Below the pieces are notes generated by a model. The model had not been told where the DNA came from, did not search any database, and saw only the letters and a program-made list of their open reading frames with translations. From Beijerinckiaceae bacterium (GTDB lineage Bacteria; Pseudomonadota; Alphaproteobacteria; Rhizobiales; Beijerinckiaceae), in NCBI GenBank assembly GCA_947452005.1, contig CANGBC010000005.1:1-64000 (forward strand): DNA of 64,000 nt, read 5' to 3'. Of this stretch, positions 1-8,817 are shown piece after piece; positions within the stretch are counted from its first letter, which is position 1, and each line of letters opens with the position of its first letter. The position numbers and the translations under genes are program-made.

Positions 1-136
1 GCTAGCGCGACCGCTTTTTGAACAAACCAGCGCAAGGGCGAACGCTAAAATAGCCATCCAGCTTCCCATATGCTTCCCAAATCATCTTTTTGGGAAACGG
101 ACAGAGCCTAGATAGCAGATAAGTCATTGAAATGAA

Positions 137-213
137 TGGCGCGCCCGAAGAGATTCGAACTCCTGACCCCCAGATTCGTAGTCTGGTGCTCTATCCAGCT
201 GAGCTACGGGCGC
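137..213 (-). tRNA. tRNA-Arg (anticodon ACG)
   Basis: Read on the minus strand the segment folds as a complete cloverleaf: acceptor GCGCCCG pairs with CGGGCGC, the D-arm contains AGCTGGATAGAGC, the anticodon stem CCAGA/TCTGG encloses loop CTACGAA with ACG at positions 34-36, and the T-arm contains GTTCGAATC. The discriminator G and the 3' CCA are encoded in the DNA. ACG is the wobble-modified arginine tRNA reading CGU, CGC and CGA codons. It stands alone, about 100 bases beyond the 3' end of the sensor kinase gene on the same strand. Confidence 0.96.
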
Positions 214-315
214 GTGCCGATGCCGCGTGAAGCGGTACGGGGGTCCGTGTAGCCGCTCCACTGCTTTATGGCAACAGGCGCGTGCTGCTTTTTTGACCGC
301 GATGCGGCAGATTCT

Positions 316-1806
316 TCAAGCCGCTGGGGAAACAGGCTCTTCCGGCGCATGTGCAAGGGGCTCGGCCGCTGGCAAGGTGATGCGGAAAGCAGCGCCCAGC
401 CCCGGATCAGACGGCATCAAAGCAATCGTCCCGCCATGCGCGCGCACAAGATCGGCTGCAATGGCCAGCCCAAGCCCCGTGCCGCCGGGGCGCGAGGACG
501 CCTTGAAGGGCTCGAACAGTCGCTTTTGCGCATTCTGGGGCACGCCTGGGCCTGTATCGGCCACATCCACCACCACCATGCCATTGCGGCTTGTAGCCGT
601 GATGATGATCTCGGCCTCACGCCCTGGCTGCGGGCCTGCTGTCTGCAAGGCTTCCTGCGCATTGCGCAGCAGGTTCAGGAAGACGCGGAACATTTGCTCC
701 GGGTCGGCATGGATCTGAAAACCCTTCGGCACGTCGTTGCGGATCGTAATGCGGCCCGCCACCGCCCCATCGGGCATCAGCACCTCGGCGGCCTCACGGA
801 TCACGCCGCGCAGGCCCATAGGCCGCATCACTGGCGCGCGCTCCACCGCGCGGCCATAGGTCAACGTCGACTGGCAGAAGGCAATGGCGCGATCCAATGT
901 GGCGATGAGCTTGGGCGCCAGACGCTTGGCCAGCGGGTCTGAGGATTCGACAAAGCGATCCGACAGCAATTGCGCCGAGGCCAGCATGTTGCGCAGATCA
1001 TGACTGACCTTGGCGACAGCGAGGCCAAGCGCGGCCAGATTTTTTTTCTCCGCCAATTCGCGCAGCAGCGCGCGCTGCATGTCGGCCAACGCATCTTCGG
1101 CGCGGCCCAGTTCATGCCCCATGCCGGAGGGGCGGATGATGCGCGACGCATCTTCAGGCGCATCGCCAAAAGAAATAATGCTGGAGGTCAATCGGCGCAC
1201 CGGGCGCAGCACCAGATAATTGATCGACAAGGCCGCAAGGCTGGCGACAATCAGTGAAATGATAAGTGACAGCGCCAGAAGATTGCGCGAATGCACCAGC
1301 ATGGCTTTGCGCAAAGGGGCTTCAGCCATGGTGATTTCGATATATTCGCCACCCAGAGGTGCGGGACCAATCACCGCCAGCGTACGATTGCGCCGCGTCG
1401 TCAACGTGCCAAACGCCGCCGACACAGATTCAAGAAAACTCGCATTGCGCATGTCATAGCGCACATCAATGCGCTGGGGCGGCGCACCAGAGGCGAGCAG
1501 CCGACGGCTATCTTGCATTTTCAGCACAATGGTGCGCGCACGCACCGCTTCCAACGCATCCTCAATCAGACGATCAGGCACTTGTGCGGCTGTCGCATCG
1601 AGCAGGAGAACAGCGGTGGAGGCCGCACTCAGGCGATCGCGCAGCCAGTTTTCGCGAAAGAGCGCGATGGCTGGCACATAGACCGCGATTTCCGCCAGCA
1701 TGACAAAGCCAATGACCAGCAGCAAAACGCTCCCCGCCAGACCCAGTCTGGGTCTCAGGGGGACTTCAAGCCTCTCGGCCAAGGGATTTCGTCGCTCATC
1801 ACGCAT
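316..1806 (-). CDS. Membrane sensor histidine kinase (orphan)
   Basis: A 496-residue transmembrane two-component sensor kinase. Two membrane helices (about residues 22-48 and 175-200) bracket a periplasmic segment of about 125 residues. A HAMP-like linker follows, then a dimerisation helix whose H-box has phosphoacceptor His269 in KVSHDLRN. The ATP-binding domain has an N-box (NLLRNAQEAL, 378-387), G1 box (DTGPGVP, 417-423) and G2 box (GGTGLGLAIA, 441-450), so it should be catalytically competent. No response regulator lies beside it, and the next genes upstream are a VTT membrane protein and an NnrU-like protein, so partner and signal cannot be inferred. The ATG at 1806 has no strong ribosome binding site, so a slightly different start is possible. 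Confidence 0.9.
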   Translation of the reverse strand: MRDERRNPLAERLEVPLRPRLGLAGSVLLLVIGFVMLAEIAVYVPAIALFRENWLRDRLSAASTAVLLLDATAAQVPDRLIEDALEAVRARTIVLKMQDSRRLLASGAPPQRIDVRYDMRNASFLESVSAAFGTLTTRRNRTLAVIGPAPLGGEYIEITMAEAPLRKAMLVHSRNLLALSLIISLIVASLAALSINYLVLRPVRRLTSSIISFGDAPEDASRIIRPSGMGHELGRAEDALADMQRALLRELAEKKNLAALGLAVAKVSHDLRNMLASAQLLSDRFVESSDPLAKRLAPKLIATLDRAIAFCQSTLTYGRAVERAPVMRPMGLRGVIREAAEVLMPDGAVAGRITIRNDVPKGFQIHADPEQMFRVFLNLLRNAQEALQTAGPQPGREAEIIITATSRNGMVVVDVADTGPGVPQNAQKRLFEPFKASSRPGGTGLGLAIAADLVRAHGGTIALMPSDPGLGAAFRITLPAAEPLAHAPEEPVSPAA

Positions 1807-1895
1807 GCGGAAAACTTATCTGAACTTGGGTAATTTTCACAGGTGCAATCAGTTTTTGGCAAAACCGTCTGAAACGTTACGCGGCTGAGGTGGCG

Positions 1896-1928
1896 CAAGA
1901 TCACACCAAGATCACTGCAAGATCATTT
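1896..1928. repeat. Three tandem 11-bp direct repeats at the end of the VTT gene
   Basis: Three consecutive 11-bp units start at 1896, 1907 and 1918, all beginning CAAGATCA (CAAGATCACAC, CAAGATCACTG, CAAGATCATTT). The stop codon of the minus-strand VTT gene lies inside the last unit (1923-1925) and the other two fall in the spacer before the kinase gene. The arrangement resembles the 13-bp triplet at the hisG end. Confidence 0.7.
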
Positions 1929-2657
1929 GGCGCGCCAGCGCTGGCGCACCAGCACCGAGGCCAAGGCAAGGCCCGCCAGAACCAGCATGGCGAAGATGAG
2001 CTCAGGCTGCAGCAGCGCGAAGGGGTGGATCTCAAACGAACACGGCGCGGCGTTTTGTGCACTGCAAGCGTGCCAGGCCGCCAGCTCAACAGACAGGACG
2101 CGCTCGAGACCCGATCCTGCAAAGGCAAAAGCCAAAGTCACGGGCATGATGCCCAGCGCTGTTGTCCAGAGGAAGGTTTTGAGGCGAATGCCGATCAACC
2201 CTGTGCCGATATTCACAAACCACGACGGAAAGATAATCGCCACTCGCATGAACAGCATGTAGCTGGCTGCGTCCTCCCGAAAGCCCGCCGCAAAGCCGCG
2301 CAGACGCTCGCCCAGGCGTGCCTGAAAAAATCGCGACAGCCCCGTGCGTGCTGCCAGAAATAAGACAGCCCCACCGCTGGTGGCCCCTGCAATGGAGACA
2401 GCCGCACCCAAAAGCGGCCCAAACAAAAAGCCCGCCGACATGCTGAGCAAGGGCGACACAGGAAAAGCCATCGCCGCCATGGCCGTATAGGCGAGATAAA
2501 AAAGCCCCAGCGACAAGGCAGGTTGCGCGATGATCCGCGCCTCGATGACATCACGAGCCTCAAAAAGGCGTGCCAGCGACACGTGCTCAACAAGGCCCTG
2601 CGACCAGACAAAAGCCGCCACGCCCGCAATGATGAGAAGAGGAAGAAGGCGGATCAT
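1923..2657 (-). CDS. TVP38/TMEM64 (VTT domain) inner membrane protein
   Basis: A 244-residue polytopic membrane protein of the TVP38/TMEM64 (SNARE-associated, DedA-like) family. An N-terminal membrane helix (about 3-20) is followed by the VTT core: a hydrophobic block with AFPVSPLLSMSAGFLFGPLLG, a Gly/Ala-rich segment with GATSGG, then a conserved-looking stretch with RVAIIFPSWFVNIGTGL and a final helix. Bacterial members are tentatively linked to lipid or undecaprenyl-carrier transport; the substrate here is unknown. It starts 11 bases after the NnrU-like gene, so the two are probably co-transcribed, possibly as the tail of hisZ-hisG. Confidence 0.82.
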   Translation of the reverse strand: MIRLLPLLIIAGVAAFVWSQGLVEHVSLARLFEARDVIEARIIAQPALSLGLFYLAYTAMAAMAFPVSPLLSMSAGFLFGPLLGAAVSIAGATSGGAVLFLAARTGLSRFFQARLGERLRGFAAGFREDAASYMLFMRVAIIFPSWFVNIGTGLIGIRLKTFLWTTALGIMPVTLAFAFAGSGLERVLSVELAAWHACSAQNAAPCSFEIHPFALLQPELIFAMLVLAGLALASVLVRQRWRAK

Positions 2658-2668
2658 GCCTTAACGCT

Positions 2669-3253
2669 TCAAGCCGAGCCCGGCAGAAGCGCGACGCCGA
2701 TCCAGGCAGCGTGTCCGTAATACAGCATGACCAGATAGGCGGCTGTGCCTGCAACAAGCACCAGCGCATCATTGCGCCAGCCTTCGGCGCGCTGCGCGAA
2801 CAGCACACCTGGCGCGCGCTTTTTTACGGAAATGCGATCCACCACGCCATAGGCGAGAAAGCTGGCAAACAAGATCATGCCCGCCAGATCCCCATTGGCC
2901 AGAAGATGCGCCAACGCCCAGATCTTGATGGCGGCCAGCATGGGATGTTTGGCGCGCATGCGGATGTGCGAGGGCACGTAAGTGCCGATCAGCAGCACGA
3001 AGGCTGGCCACATCAGCACGAAGGCCACATGTTTCGTCCATACAGGCGGCGTCCAGATGACAAGGTTCCAGCTGGCGCCGCGCGCCTCGCCAAAACCTTT
3101 CAGCATCAAAAGAAAGCTGGCGAGCGAAACAAGGCTGAAGGCAATTTTATAAATGTTGTCGCCCAGCAGCGCGACAAGCTTTGCGCGCAAAGCCGGACGC
3201 GTCGGCAACAGATGCACGCCCAGAAAAAGAACCAGACCAGCCACGAACATCAT
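2669..3253 (-). CDS. NnrU family membrane protein
   Basis: A 194-residue protein, almost entirely hydrophobic with about five or six membrane helices. Typical family sequence includes LFLGVHLLPTRPALR near the N-terminus and a central HIRMRAKHPMLAAIKIWALAH. NnrU was named from denitrification loci, and related proteins include plant 15-cis-zeta-carotene isomerase; no denitrification gene is near, so the role is open. The ATG at 3253 is chosen because GGAG lies nine bases upstream; the open frame extends further upstream but that stretch lacks a ribosome binding site and runs into the repeat array. It sits between hisG (65 bases upstream) and the VTT gene. Confidence 0.78.
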   Translation of the reverse strand: MMFVAGLVLFLGVHLLPTRPALRAKLVALLGDNIYKIAFSLVSLASFLLMLKGFGEARGASWNLVIWTPPVWTKHVAFVLMWPAFVLLIGTYVPSHIRMRAKHPMLAAIKIWALAHLLANGDLAGMILFASFLAYGVVDRISVKKRAPGVLFAQRAEGWRNDALVLVAGTAAYLVMLYYGHAAWIGVALLPGSA

Positions 3254-3284
3254 GCTGCAAAACTCCGCCTGTCGACTGCTCAGC

Positions 3285-3330
3285 CCAAGAGCTTGCACCA
3301 AGAGCTTGCCCCAAGAGCTTACCCCAAGCG
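3285..3330. repeat. Tandem 13-bp direct repeats over the hisG stop codon
   Basis: Units CCAAGAGCTTGCA, CCAAGAGCTTGCC and CCAAGAGCTTACC begin at 3285, 3298 and 3311 with exact 13-bp spacing, followed by a partial fourth (CCAAGCG). The hisG stop codon (3319-3321) falls inside the third unit, so part of the array codes for the HisG C-terminus and part forms the spacer before the NnrU-like gene. Confidence 0.75.
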
Positions 3331-4287
3331 CGCGGTCAGCTTTTCAAACAGCGGATTGCGCGCGGAAAAAATATAATCCATCTGCGCCACCGTGACATGA
3401 TCCGCGCCACGCATGATCAGCCAATCCGACAGATCAGCGACTTTTTTCTTTGGCACGACCAAAGTCAGCGGGCCATCCTTGGCAATACCAAGCGGTGTGC
3501 GCACATCAAAAAGCTTTTCCGCCTCAGCCACGAGCTTGGCGCGATCACCCGCCACAAGCGTGCGCAATTCGCGCGTCGTGCGGGCTTCCTCTTCGGCCGC
3601 GATGCGGCCCAGAATCAGGCGCGCCAGATTGCGTGTGCGCTCGTTCCAGTCAGCCGTCAGCGAGGCCACAAGATTGGCTTCCGAGCGCAGCATGACGCCG
3701 TCATCGAGCACTTTGAGCGCATTGGCGACAAGCGTGGCGCCTGTCGTGGTGATGTCCACAATCAGCTCAGCCTGTCCGGCAGCGGGCGCGCCCTCAGTCG
3801 CCCCCAGACTCTCGACAATGCGATAGTCGGTGACGCCCTGTTCGGCAAAATAGCTGCGCGTCAGATTGATATATTTGGTAGCAACGCGCATGCGCTCGCC
3901 GCGCCGCGAGCGATAGGCGGCGGCGACATCTTCAAGATCAGCCATATTGCGCACGTCAATCCAGGCCTGCGGCACAGCCACAACAACATTGGCCTGGCCA
4001 AAACCCAGCGGGGTCAGCAATTCAACCTTGGCATCGGCGTCAGGCAGCGTCTCGCGCACGAGATCTTCGCCCGTCACGCCCATATGCGCGGTGCCAGCTG
4101 CAAGCTGGCTGACGATTTCAGACGCCGACAGAAATGCGATTTCAACGCCCTCAATGCCAGCCAGCGTGCCGCGATAATCGCGCAGTCCACGGCCACGCAC
4201 GACCTCAAGGCCTGCACGCGCAAAGAAAGCATTGGCATTTTCCTGCAACCGGCCTTTGGAGGGCACGGCAAGAACGAGAGTGGACAT
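3319..4287 (-). CDS. hisG: ATP phosphoribosyltransferase catalytic subunit
   Basis: HisG condenses ATP and PRPP in the first step of histidine synthesis. The 322-residue protein starts [15 protein letters not shown] and has the family features GVTGEDLV and the PRPP-binding-type loop DITTTGATL. Short-form HisG, which works with HisZ, is usually about 210-230 residues; this one has roughly 100 extra C-terminal residues (including [14 protein letters not shown]) resembling the regulatory tail of long-form HisG, yet hisZ is directly upstream. The ATG at 4287 overlaps the hisZ stop as TGATG, with GGAGG seven bases upstream; a GTG three bases earlier is an alternative. The 3' end runs into a 13-bp repeat array. 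Confidence 0.95.
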   Translation of the reverse strand: MSTLVLAVPSKGRLQENANAFFARAGLEVVRGRGLRDYRGTLAGIEGVEIAFLSASEIVSQLAAGTAHMGVTGEDLVRETLPDADAKVELLTPLGFGQANVVVAVPQAWIDVRNMADLEDVAAAYRSRRGERMRVATKYINLTRSYFAEQGVTDYRIVESLGATEGAPAAGQAELIVDITTTGATLVANALKVLDDGVMLRSEANLVASLTADWNERTRNLARLILGRIAAEEEARTTRELRTLVAGDRAKLVAEAEKLFDVRTPLGIAKDGPLTLVVPKKKVADLSDWLIMRGADHVTVAQMDYIFSARNPLFEKLTARLG

Positions 4288-5444
4288 CACTTGCCTCCCT
4301 TTTCAAACAATCGGTCACACCAGATGGCGGCGCCCACGGCGGGGATTTCGGCGCTCGCGCCCAAAGTTGTCATCAGGCGATCATAACGACCACCCCCCAC
4401 AACAGGGCGCGCATCAGGCGCGCCATCTGAGGCTTCAAAGACAAAGCCTGTGTAATAATCAAGATTGCGCGCGAAGCTCGCGGAGAAAGTGAGACGCGAC
4501 AATGCCACACCGCGTGCGGCGATGAATGTCAGACGCGCATCAAAACCATCCAGCGCCGACGACAGATCGAGTTTGGCCTCTTTGGCCAATTGGCGCAGCG
4601 CAGCAGAGGCTTTTTCAGGATCGCCTGAAATTTTCAAAAAGCTTTCCAGAATGGCGCGCTTCTCAGCCGTCACGCCACCACCCGCCTGAGCTGATGCCTG
4701 TTCAAGATAGCGTTCCGCGATTTCATTGGCCGAGCGCCCGCCCACCGACGAGATGCCGGCAATCGACAAGAGATCCTGCACAAGTGCACGTGCGCCCGCG
4801 CGATCAGCGCCAGCGAGTGCGGCCAGCACACCTGAATGATCGGCGGTGGACGCTGTCTCTTCACGATCCAGAATTTTGGCAATGGGCTGACCCAAAGCGG
4901 AACCCCGCCGAATGCGACGCAGCCAGACGGGTGGCAGATCCAGCGCATCCAGCAGACGCGCGAAAATACCGGCGTCACCTATGCGCACAGCAAGCTTGCG
5001 GCCCAAAATCTGTTCGGCTGATTCCAGCGCCAGCACCATGACTTCGGCATCCGCCGCTTCGCGATCCGTGCGCCCGAAATTTTCGAGACCTGCCTGGTGC
5101 GACTCAGCCGCTGCGCCCGCGCGAAAGCGGAAGACGGGGCCCAGATACGAAAAGCTCGCGGGCTTTCCGGCTTGCGCGGAGGCCAGATATTCGCGGCAGA
5201 CGGGAATCGTATATTCGGGCCGCAGACAATAATCAGCGCCCGAGGCATCGCTCGTCAGATAGAGACGCCCGCGAATATCCTCGCCTGCCAGATCCAGAAA
5301 GACAGACGCCGGCTGGAGAATGGCAGGCTCGGTGCGCGCAAAACCGGCGGCAACGAGATGGGCCAGAACAGACTCGCGCTGTCCCACCATCTCGGGCCCT
5401 GCGGCCATGCTTTGTCCGGTCGTGCTCACGGGTCTCACCTTCAT
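4287..5444 (-). CDS. hisZ: ATP phosphoribosyltransferase regulatory subunit HisZ
   Basis: A 385-residue paralogue of histidyl-tRNA synthetase that acts as allosteric partner of HisG rather than charging tRNA. Class II synthetase-like signatures are visible: a motif-2-like [16 protein letters not shown] near residues 75-90 and, toward the C-terminus, a region with [12 protein letters not shown] and [10 protein letters not shown]. It overlaps hisG by a shared TGATG, implying translational coupling. In many relatives hisS lies just upstream, but here a terminator and a cupin gene occupy that place. Confidence 0.93.
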   Translation of the reverse strand: MKVRPVSTTGQSMAAGPEMVGQRESVLAHLVAAGFARTEPAILQPASVFLDLAGEDIRGRLYLTSDASGADYCLRPEYTIPVCREYLASAQAGKPASFSYLGPVFRFRAGAAAESHQAGLENFGRTDREAADAEVMVLALESAEQILGRKLAVRIGDAGIFARLLDALDLPPVWLRRIRRGSALGQPIAKILDREETASTADHSGVLAALAGADRAGARALVQDLLSIAGISSVGGRSANEIAERYLEQASAQAGGGVTAEKRAILESFLKISGDPEKASAALRQLAKEAKLDLSSALDGFDARLTFIAARGVALSRLTFSASFARNLDYYTGFVFEASDGAPDARPVVGGGRYDRLMTTLGASAEIPAVGAAIWCDRLFEKGGK

Positions 5445-5445
5445 T

Positions 5446-5481
5446 GAAAAGAAAATCGCCCCGCTTGTAGCAAGCGGGGCG
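5446..5481 (-). terminator. Rho-independent terminator after the cupin gene
   Basis: On the minus strand a 10-bp GC-rich stem (CGCCCCGCTT/AAGCGGGGCG, 5457-5481) with a five-base loop is followed by the T-rich run ATTTTCTTTTC. It starts about 20 bases after the cupin stop codon and should separate the cupin transcript from hisZ-hisG. Confidence 0.75.
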
Positions 5482-5503
5482 CGGGGATGCGAAGCCTTTT
5501 AGC

Positions 5504-6040
5504 TCAATCGTGCTTAATGCGTGCGCCGACCCCCTCGCCGCGCACGACCGGGTCGCCCAGGCCCAGCGGCTCAGCATCCACCAGCACAAAGGCCATGCGG
5601 CAGACATCCGGCCCCTTGTTGCGCCAGGCGTGATAGGTGCCGCGCTGGATCATGACATCGCCCGGCCCCATGGTGACCTTCTCGTCGCCATCCAGATCCA
5701 TCTCGACCTCGCCCGACAGAACAATGATGTAATCAATGGTCTCGGTACGGTGGCGGCGGGGCATATTGCCCGGGGGATATTCGGCAATCATGAAGCGGGT
5801 GCCCTTTTCGGGCGGATAGGTGCCAAGCTTGCGCTCCCCCATATCCTCGGCATCAAGGCCCAGCGGCATGGTGGCGGGCGCGCCATCCGTGCACCAGAGG
5901 AGCGTCGAGAATTGGCCGGGGCGCGAACTCTTGGTATTGGTCGCCACCTTGTCGATCAGGACGGTGGCCCGGCCATCAGAATCATGGCCTGTCACAATGC
6001 GGCGGATCGGCTGCGGCTCGCGTGCGCTGCTGTCGGTCAT
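5504..6040 (-). CDS. Cupin domain protein
   Basis: A 178-residue single-domain cupin. The C-terminal half carries a metal-binding-type cupin pattern: [20 protein letters not shown] (motif 1, near residues 95-115) and [15 protein letters not shown] (motif 2, near 130-145), with His and Glu ligands present. Such stand-alone cupins include small dioxygenases, isomerases and sensors; the substrate cannot be told from sequence. ATG 6040 is preceded by GGAGGAG about nine bases upstream. The frame runs on upstream to 6262 but that part crosses the rpmH promoter region and is not coding-like. Divergent from rpmH, with its own terminator. Confidence 0.85.
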   Translation of the reverse strand: MTDSSAREPQPIRRIVTGHDSDGRATVLIDKVATNTKSSRPGQFSTLLWCTDGAPATMPLGLDAEDMGERKLGTYPPEKGTRFMIAEYPPGNMPRRHRTETIDYIIVLSGEVEMDLDGDEKVTMGPGDVMIQRGTYHAWRNKGPDVCRMAFVLVDAEPLGLGDPVVRGEGVGARIKHD

Positions 6041-6148
6041 GGTCTTGTCTCCTCCCTCGCCCCCGTTCGGGGCCTGTTTTTGGTTTGCCTCTATAATCTG
6101 ACACGGCTTGGCAGGGGCGCAAACCCTCCACAGGCCCACGAACGTCAA

Positions 6149-6177
6149 TTGACTTCGGGCGGGCTCTGCCCCTATAT
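6149..6177 (+). promoter_or_regulatory. Predicted sigma-70 promoter for rpmH-rnpA-yidC
   Basis: TTGACT (6149-6154), a 17-base spacer and CTATAT (6172-6177) form a good housekeeping promoter, placing the transcript start near 6184 and leaving about 155 bases of untranslated leader before the rpmH GTG. The 300-base divergent region between the cupin gene and rpmH otherwise shows no gene. Confidence 0.55.
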
Positions 6178-6340
6178 GCGCGCCAACGAATTCGGCCAGC
6201 GCCGACGTCGCCTTTTTCCCTTTGCCGTAAGGCATTTTTCGGGGAAACGGGACCGGCGCCAACCTCGACCCATTTGGAACTGCCTTAAAGGCCTGAAATC
6301 AGGGCACTTTCTGCTTTTCCCCAGTAACTGGAGCACACCC

Positions 6341-6475
6341 GTGAAGCGGACTTATCAACCCTCCAAGATCGTGCGCAAGCGCCGTCATGGCTTCCGCTCG
6401 CGCATGGCCACCGTCGGCGGCCGTCGCATTATCGCTGCTCGTCGCGCTCGCGGCCGCAAGCGTCTGTCGGCCTAA
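6341..6475 (+). CDS. rpmH: 50S ribosomal protein L34
   Basis: A 44-residue, extremely basic protein matching L34 over its whole length ([20 protein letters not shown] at the start, [11 protein letters not shown] at the end). L34 is a late-assembling protein of the large ribosomal subunit. The start is GTG at 6341, with GGAG seven bases upstream. It heads the conserved rpmH-rnpA-yidC cluster. Confidence 0.97.
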   Translation: MKRTYQPSKIVRKRRHGFRSRMATVGGRRIIAARRARGRKRLSA

Positions 6476-6514
6476 CCGAGACCCTTCGGGGCTCGCGCAA
6501 GGGGGCCGACCCAG

Positions 6515-6961
6515 ATGACAGGCCAAATTGGCGGATCTGTCGATGACTCGGCCCGCACAGCACCCTCAGTCGCCTTCGGGCGGCTGAAAGAGCGCAAGGA
6601 ATTCCTCGCTGTCGCCAAGGGCGCCCGCCTGCATGAGGCGGCCTTCACCCTGCAAGCGAAATTGCGCTCCCAAGATTTGGCCCCAGATGGGCGCCGCTTT
6701 GGCCTGACCGTCACGAAGAAAACCGGCAATTCGGTGGAGCGTAATCGCATCCGCCGCCGCCTGCGCGCTGCTTTGCGCGAAAATCCCGTGACGCGCGGCA
6801 CTTCGACCAATAGCCATGCTTGCGATTATGTGATCGTTGCACGGCGTGAATGTCTTTCCATCCGCTTCGCCGATCTGACAAACAAACTGGGCGCGTTGAT
6901 CGCGCGCATTGATCGGCGTCTCACCCAAACAACCGACACTCATCAGGCCAAAAACACATGA
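6515..6961 (+). CDS. rnpA: Ribonuclease P protein component
   Basis: A 148-residue basic protein, subunit of the RNase P ribozyme that matures tRNA 5' ends. The family signature is clear: RFGLTVTKKTGNSVERNRIR around residues 66-85, with the RNR helix that contacts the catalytic RNA, preceded by RLKERKEFLAVAKGAR. The last codons overlap the yidC start as ATGA. It lies 40 bases after rpmH. The RNA subunit gene is not in the window. Confidence 0.95.
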   Translation: MTGQIGGSVDDSARTAPSVAFGRLKERKEFLAVAKGARLHEAAFTLQAKLRSQDLAPDGRRFGLTVTKKTGNSVERNRIRRRLRAALRENPVTRGTSTNSHACDYVIVARRECLSIRFADLTNKLGALIARIDRRLTQTTDTHQAKNT

Positions 6962-8766
6962 GCAGCGAACAAAAGAATCTTTTCCTCGCCATCGGCCTGT
7001 CGATGATCGTGCTGTTTGGCTGGAATTATTTCTACGGTGCACCGACCGTCGAAAAGCAGCGCCAGGCGCAGCAGGCCACGCAGACAACTGCACCCACGGC
7101 TGCCGCACCTGCTGCCAATGTGAACCCGGGCGCACCGGCTGCCACCGCTGATGCTGCGCAAAATGCGCGCTCGCGTGCCGAAGCCCTGCCGCTGTCACCG
7201 CGCATCACCATCGACACCCCAGCACTTGCCGGCTCGATTGCCCTCAAAGGTGGCTTGATCGACGACGTGTCGCTGAAGAATTTCCGCGACACGATTGATC
7301 CCAACAGCCCGATGATTGAACTCTTCGCGCCTGTGGGCTCAACCCACGCCTATTATGCAGAGACAGGCTTTCGTGCAGCCGCTGGCAGCACGCTGGCCCT
7401 GCCCGATGCCAACACGCTCTGGAAAGCCAATGGCACCAAGCTCACCGCGTCAACACCCGTTGAACTCACGTGGGACAATGGCAAGGGCCTGATCTTCAAG
7501 CGCGCCATTTCCATTGATGACCGCTACATGTTCTCGGTCAAGGAAACGGTCGAGAACAAGAGCGGCGCACCCGTCACGCTGCAGGCATTCGCCAGCATCA
7601 CGCGCATCGGCAAGCCAACAACAAGTGGCTACGCCGTGCTGCACGAAGGCTTGCTGGGCGTGGTTGGTGACTCTCGCGTCATTGAACTGACCTACGATTC
7701 AATCGAAAAAGAACCCCAATCCATGCGCCTGGCCGAAGGCACAGCGGGCTGGATGGGCTTCACTGACAAATATTGGGCCACAGCCATTGTGCCCGCGCAG
7801 GATGCAAAATTCGGCGGTCGCTTCTCGGCAGCCGGTGCAGCCAACCAGCCGCGCATCTACCAGACGTTCATTCTGGAAGATGCACGCACGGTGGACGCTG
7901 GCGCGTCCAGCGAAGTCACAACGACGCGCATTTTTGCCGGCGCCAAGGAAGTACGCACGATTGACGGCTATCAGACGTCGCTTGGCATCAAGAACTTCGA
8001 TTTGATGATTGACTGGGGTTGGTTCTATTTCATCACGAAGCCGCTCTTCAAACTGATCGACCTGATTTATCATTTTGTCGGCAATTTCGGTGTCGCGATC
8101 CTCGTCGTCACCGTGATTGTGAAGGCTGTGTTCTTCCCGCTCGCCAATCGCTCCTATCTGTCGATGGCGAAGATGAAGGCTGTGCAGCCGGAAATGACGC
8201 TTCTGCGCGAGCGTTTTAAAGACGACAAGCAGAAGCAGCAGCAAGAGCTGATGGAGCTGTACAAGCGCGAGAAGATCAATCCGGTTGCGGGTTGCTTGCC
8301 CGTGCTGGTGCAGATCCCTGTGTTCTTCGGTCTCTACAAGGTGATCTTCATCACGCTGGAAATGCGCCATGCGCCTTTCTTTGGCTGGATCAAGGATCTC
8401 TCGGCACCCGATCCCACGACCGTCTTCAATCTCTTCGGCCTGTTGCCGTTTGATCCCACAAGCCTGCCAATGGTCGGACACTTCCTGGCGATTGGCATCT
8501 GGCCGCTGCTGATGGGCATTTCCATGTTCGTCCAGATGAAGATGAACCCGGAGCCGACTGATCCTGTCCAGAAGCAGATGTTCACCTGGATGCCGATCAT
8601 CTTCACTTTCATGCTCGGCACATTCCCGGCGGGCCTCGTCATCTACTGGACGTGGAACAACCTGCTCTCAGTGACGCAGCAATATTTCATCATGAAGCGC
8701 GCAGGCGTGAAGGTGGAGCTCTGGGACAATCTCTCAGGCCTGCTCGGTAAAAAGAACTCCGCTTAA
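6958..8766 (+). CDS. yidC: Membrane protein insertase YidC
   Basis: YidC inserts and folds inner-membrane proteins, alone or with SecYEG. The 602-residue form is the Gram-negative type: an N-terminal anchor helix (about 6-25), an Ala/Pro/Thr-rich linker (about 35-65), a large periplasmic beta-domain to about residue 345, then the conserved five-helix core with NRSYLSMAKMKAVQPEM, PVAGCLPVLVQIPVFFGLYK and a final FPAGLVIYWTWNNLLSVTQQ. The start overlaps rnpA by four bases. It is the last gene of the rpmH cluster before an intercistronic hairpin and engB. Confidence 0.97.
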   Translation: MSSEQKNLFLAIGLSMIVLFGWNYFYGAPTVEKQRQAQQATQTTAPTAAAPAANVNPGAPAATADAAQNARSRAEALPLSPRITIDTPALAGSIALKGGLIDDVSLKNFRDTIDPNSPMIELFAPVGSTHAYYAETGFRAAAGSTLALPDANTLWKANGTKLTASTPVELTWDNGKGLIFKRAISIDDRYMFSVKETVENKSGAPVTLQAFASITRIGKPTTSGYAVLHEGLLGVVGDSRVIELTYDSIEKEPQSMRLAEGTAGWMGFTDKYWATAIVPAQDAKFGGRFSAAGAANQPRIYQTFILEDARTVDAGASSEVTTTRIFAGAKEVRTIDGYQTSLGIKNFDLMIDWGWFYFITKPLFKLIDLIYHFVGNFGVAILVVTVIVKAVFFPLANRSYLSMAKMKAVQPEMTLLRERFKDDKQKQQQELMELYKREKINPVAGCLPVLVQIPVFFGLYKVIFITLEMRHAPFFGWIKDLSAPDPTTVFNLFGLLPFDPTSLPMVGHFLAIGIWPLLMGISMFVQMKMNPEPTDPVQKQMFTWMPIIFTFMLGTFPAGLVIYWTWNNLLSVTQQYFIMKRAGVKVELWDNLSGLLGKKNSA

Positions 8767-8773
8767 CAAAACA

Positions 8774-8797
8774 CCGCGCGCTCATGTGGGCGCGCGG
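8774..8797 (+). other. Intercistronic hairpin between yidC and engB
   Basis: A perfect 8-bp stem CCGCGCGC/GCGCGCGG with an eight-base loop lies between the yidC stop and the engB start. There is no T run after it, so it is more likely an RNA-stabilising or attenuating structure than an intrinsic terminator. Confidence 0.4.
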
Positions 8798-8817
8798 CTC
8801 ACACAGGGATTGGTTCC

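Noticed and set aside
3181-4386. A 401-codon open frame opposite hisG
   Set aside because: Shadow of hisG and the NnrU-like gene with low-complexity basic composition and no plausible ribosome binding site.
6092-6097. TATAAT on the plus strand as -10 of the rpmH promoter
   Set aside because: No usable -35 box at 16-18 bases upstream; the TTGACT-N17-CTATAT pair at 6149 is far better.
5510-6340. Long plus-strand open frame in front of rpmH as an N-terminal extension of L34
   Set aside because: It is antisense to the cupin gene and crosses the rpmH promoter; L34 is complete from the GTG at 6341.
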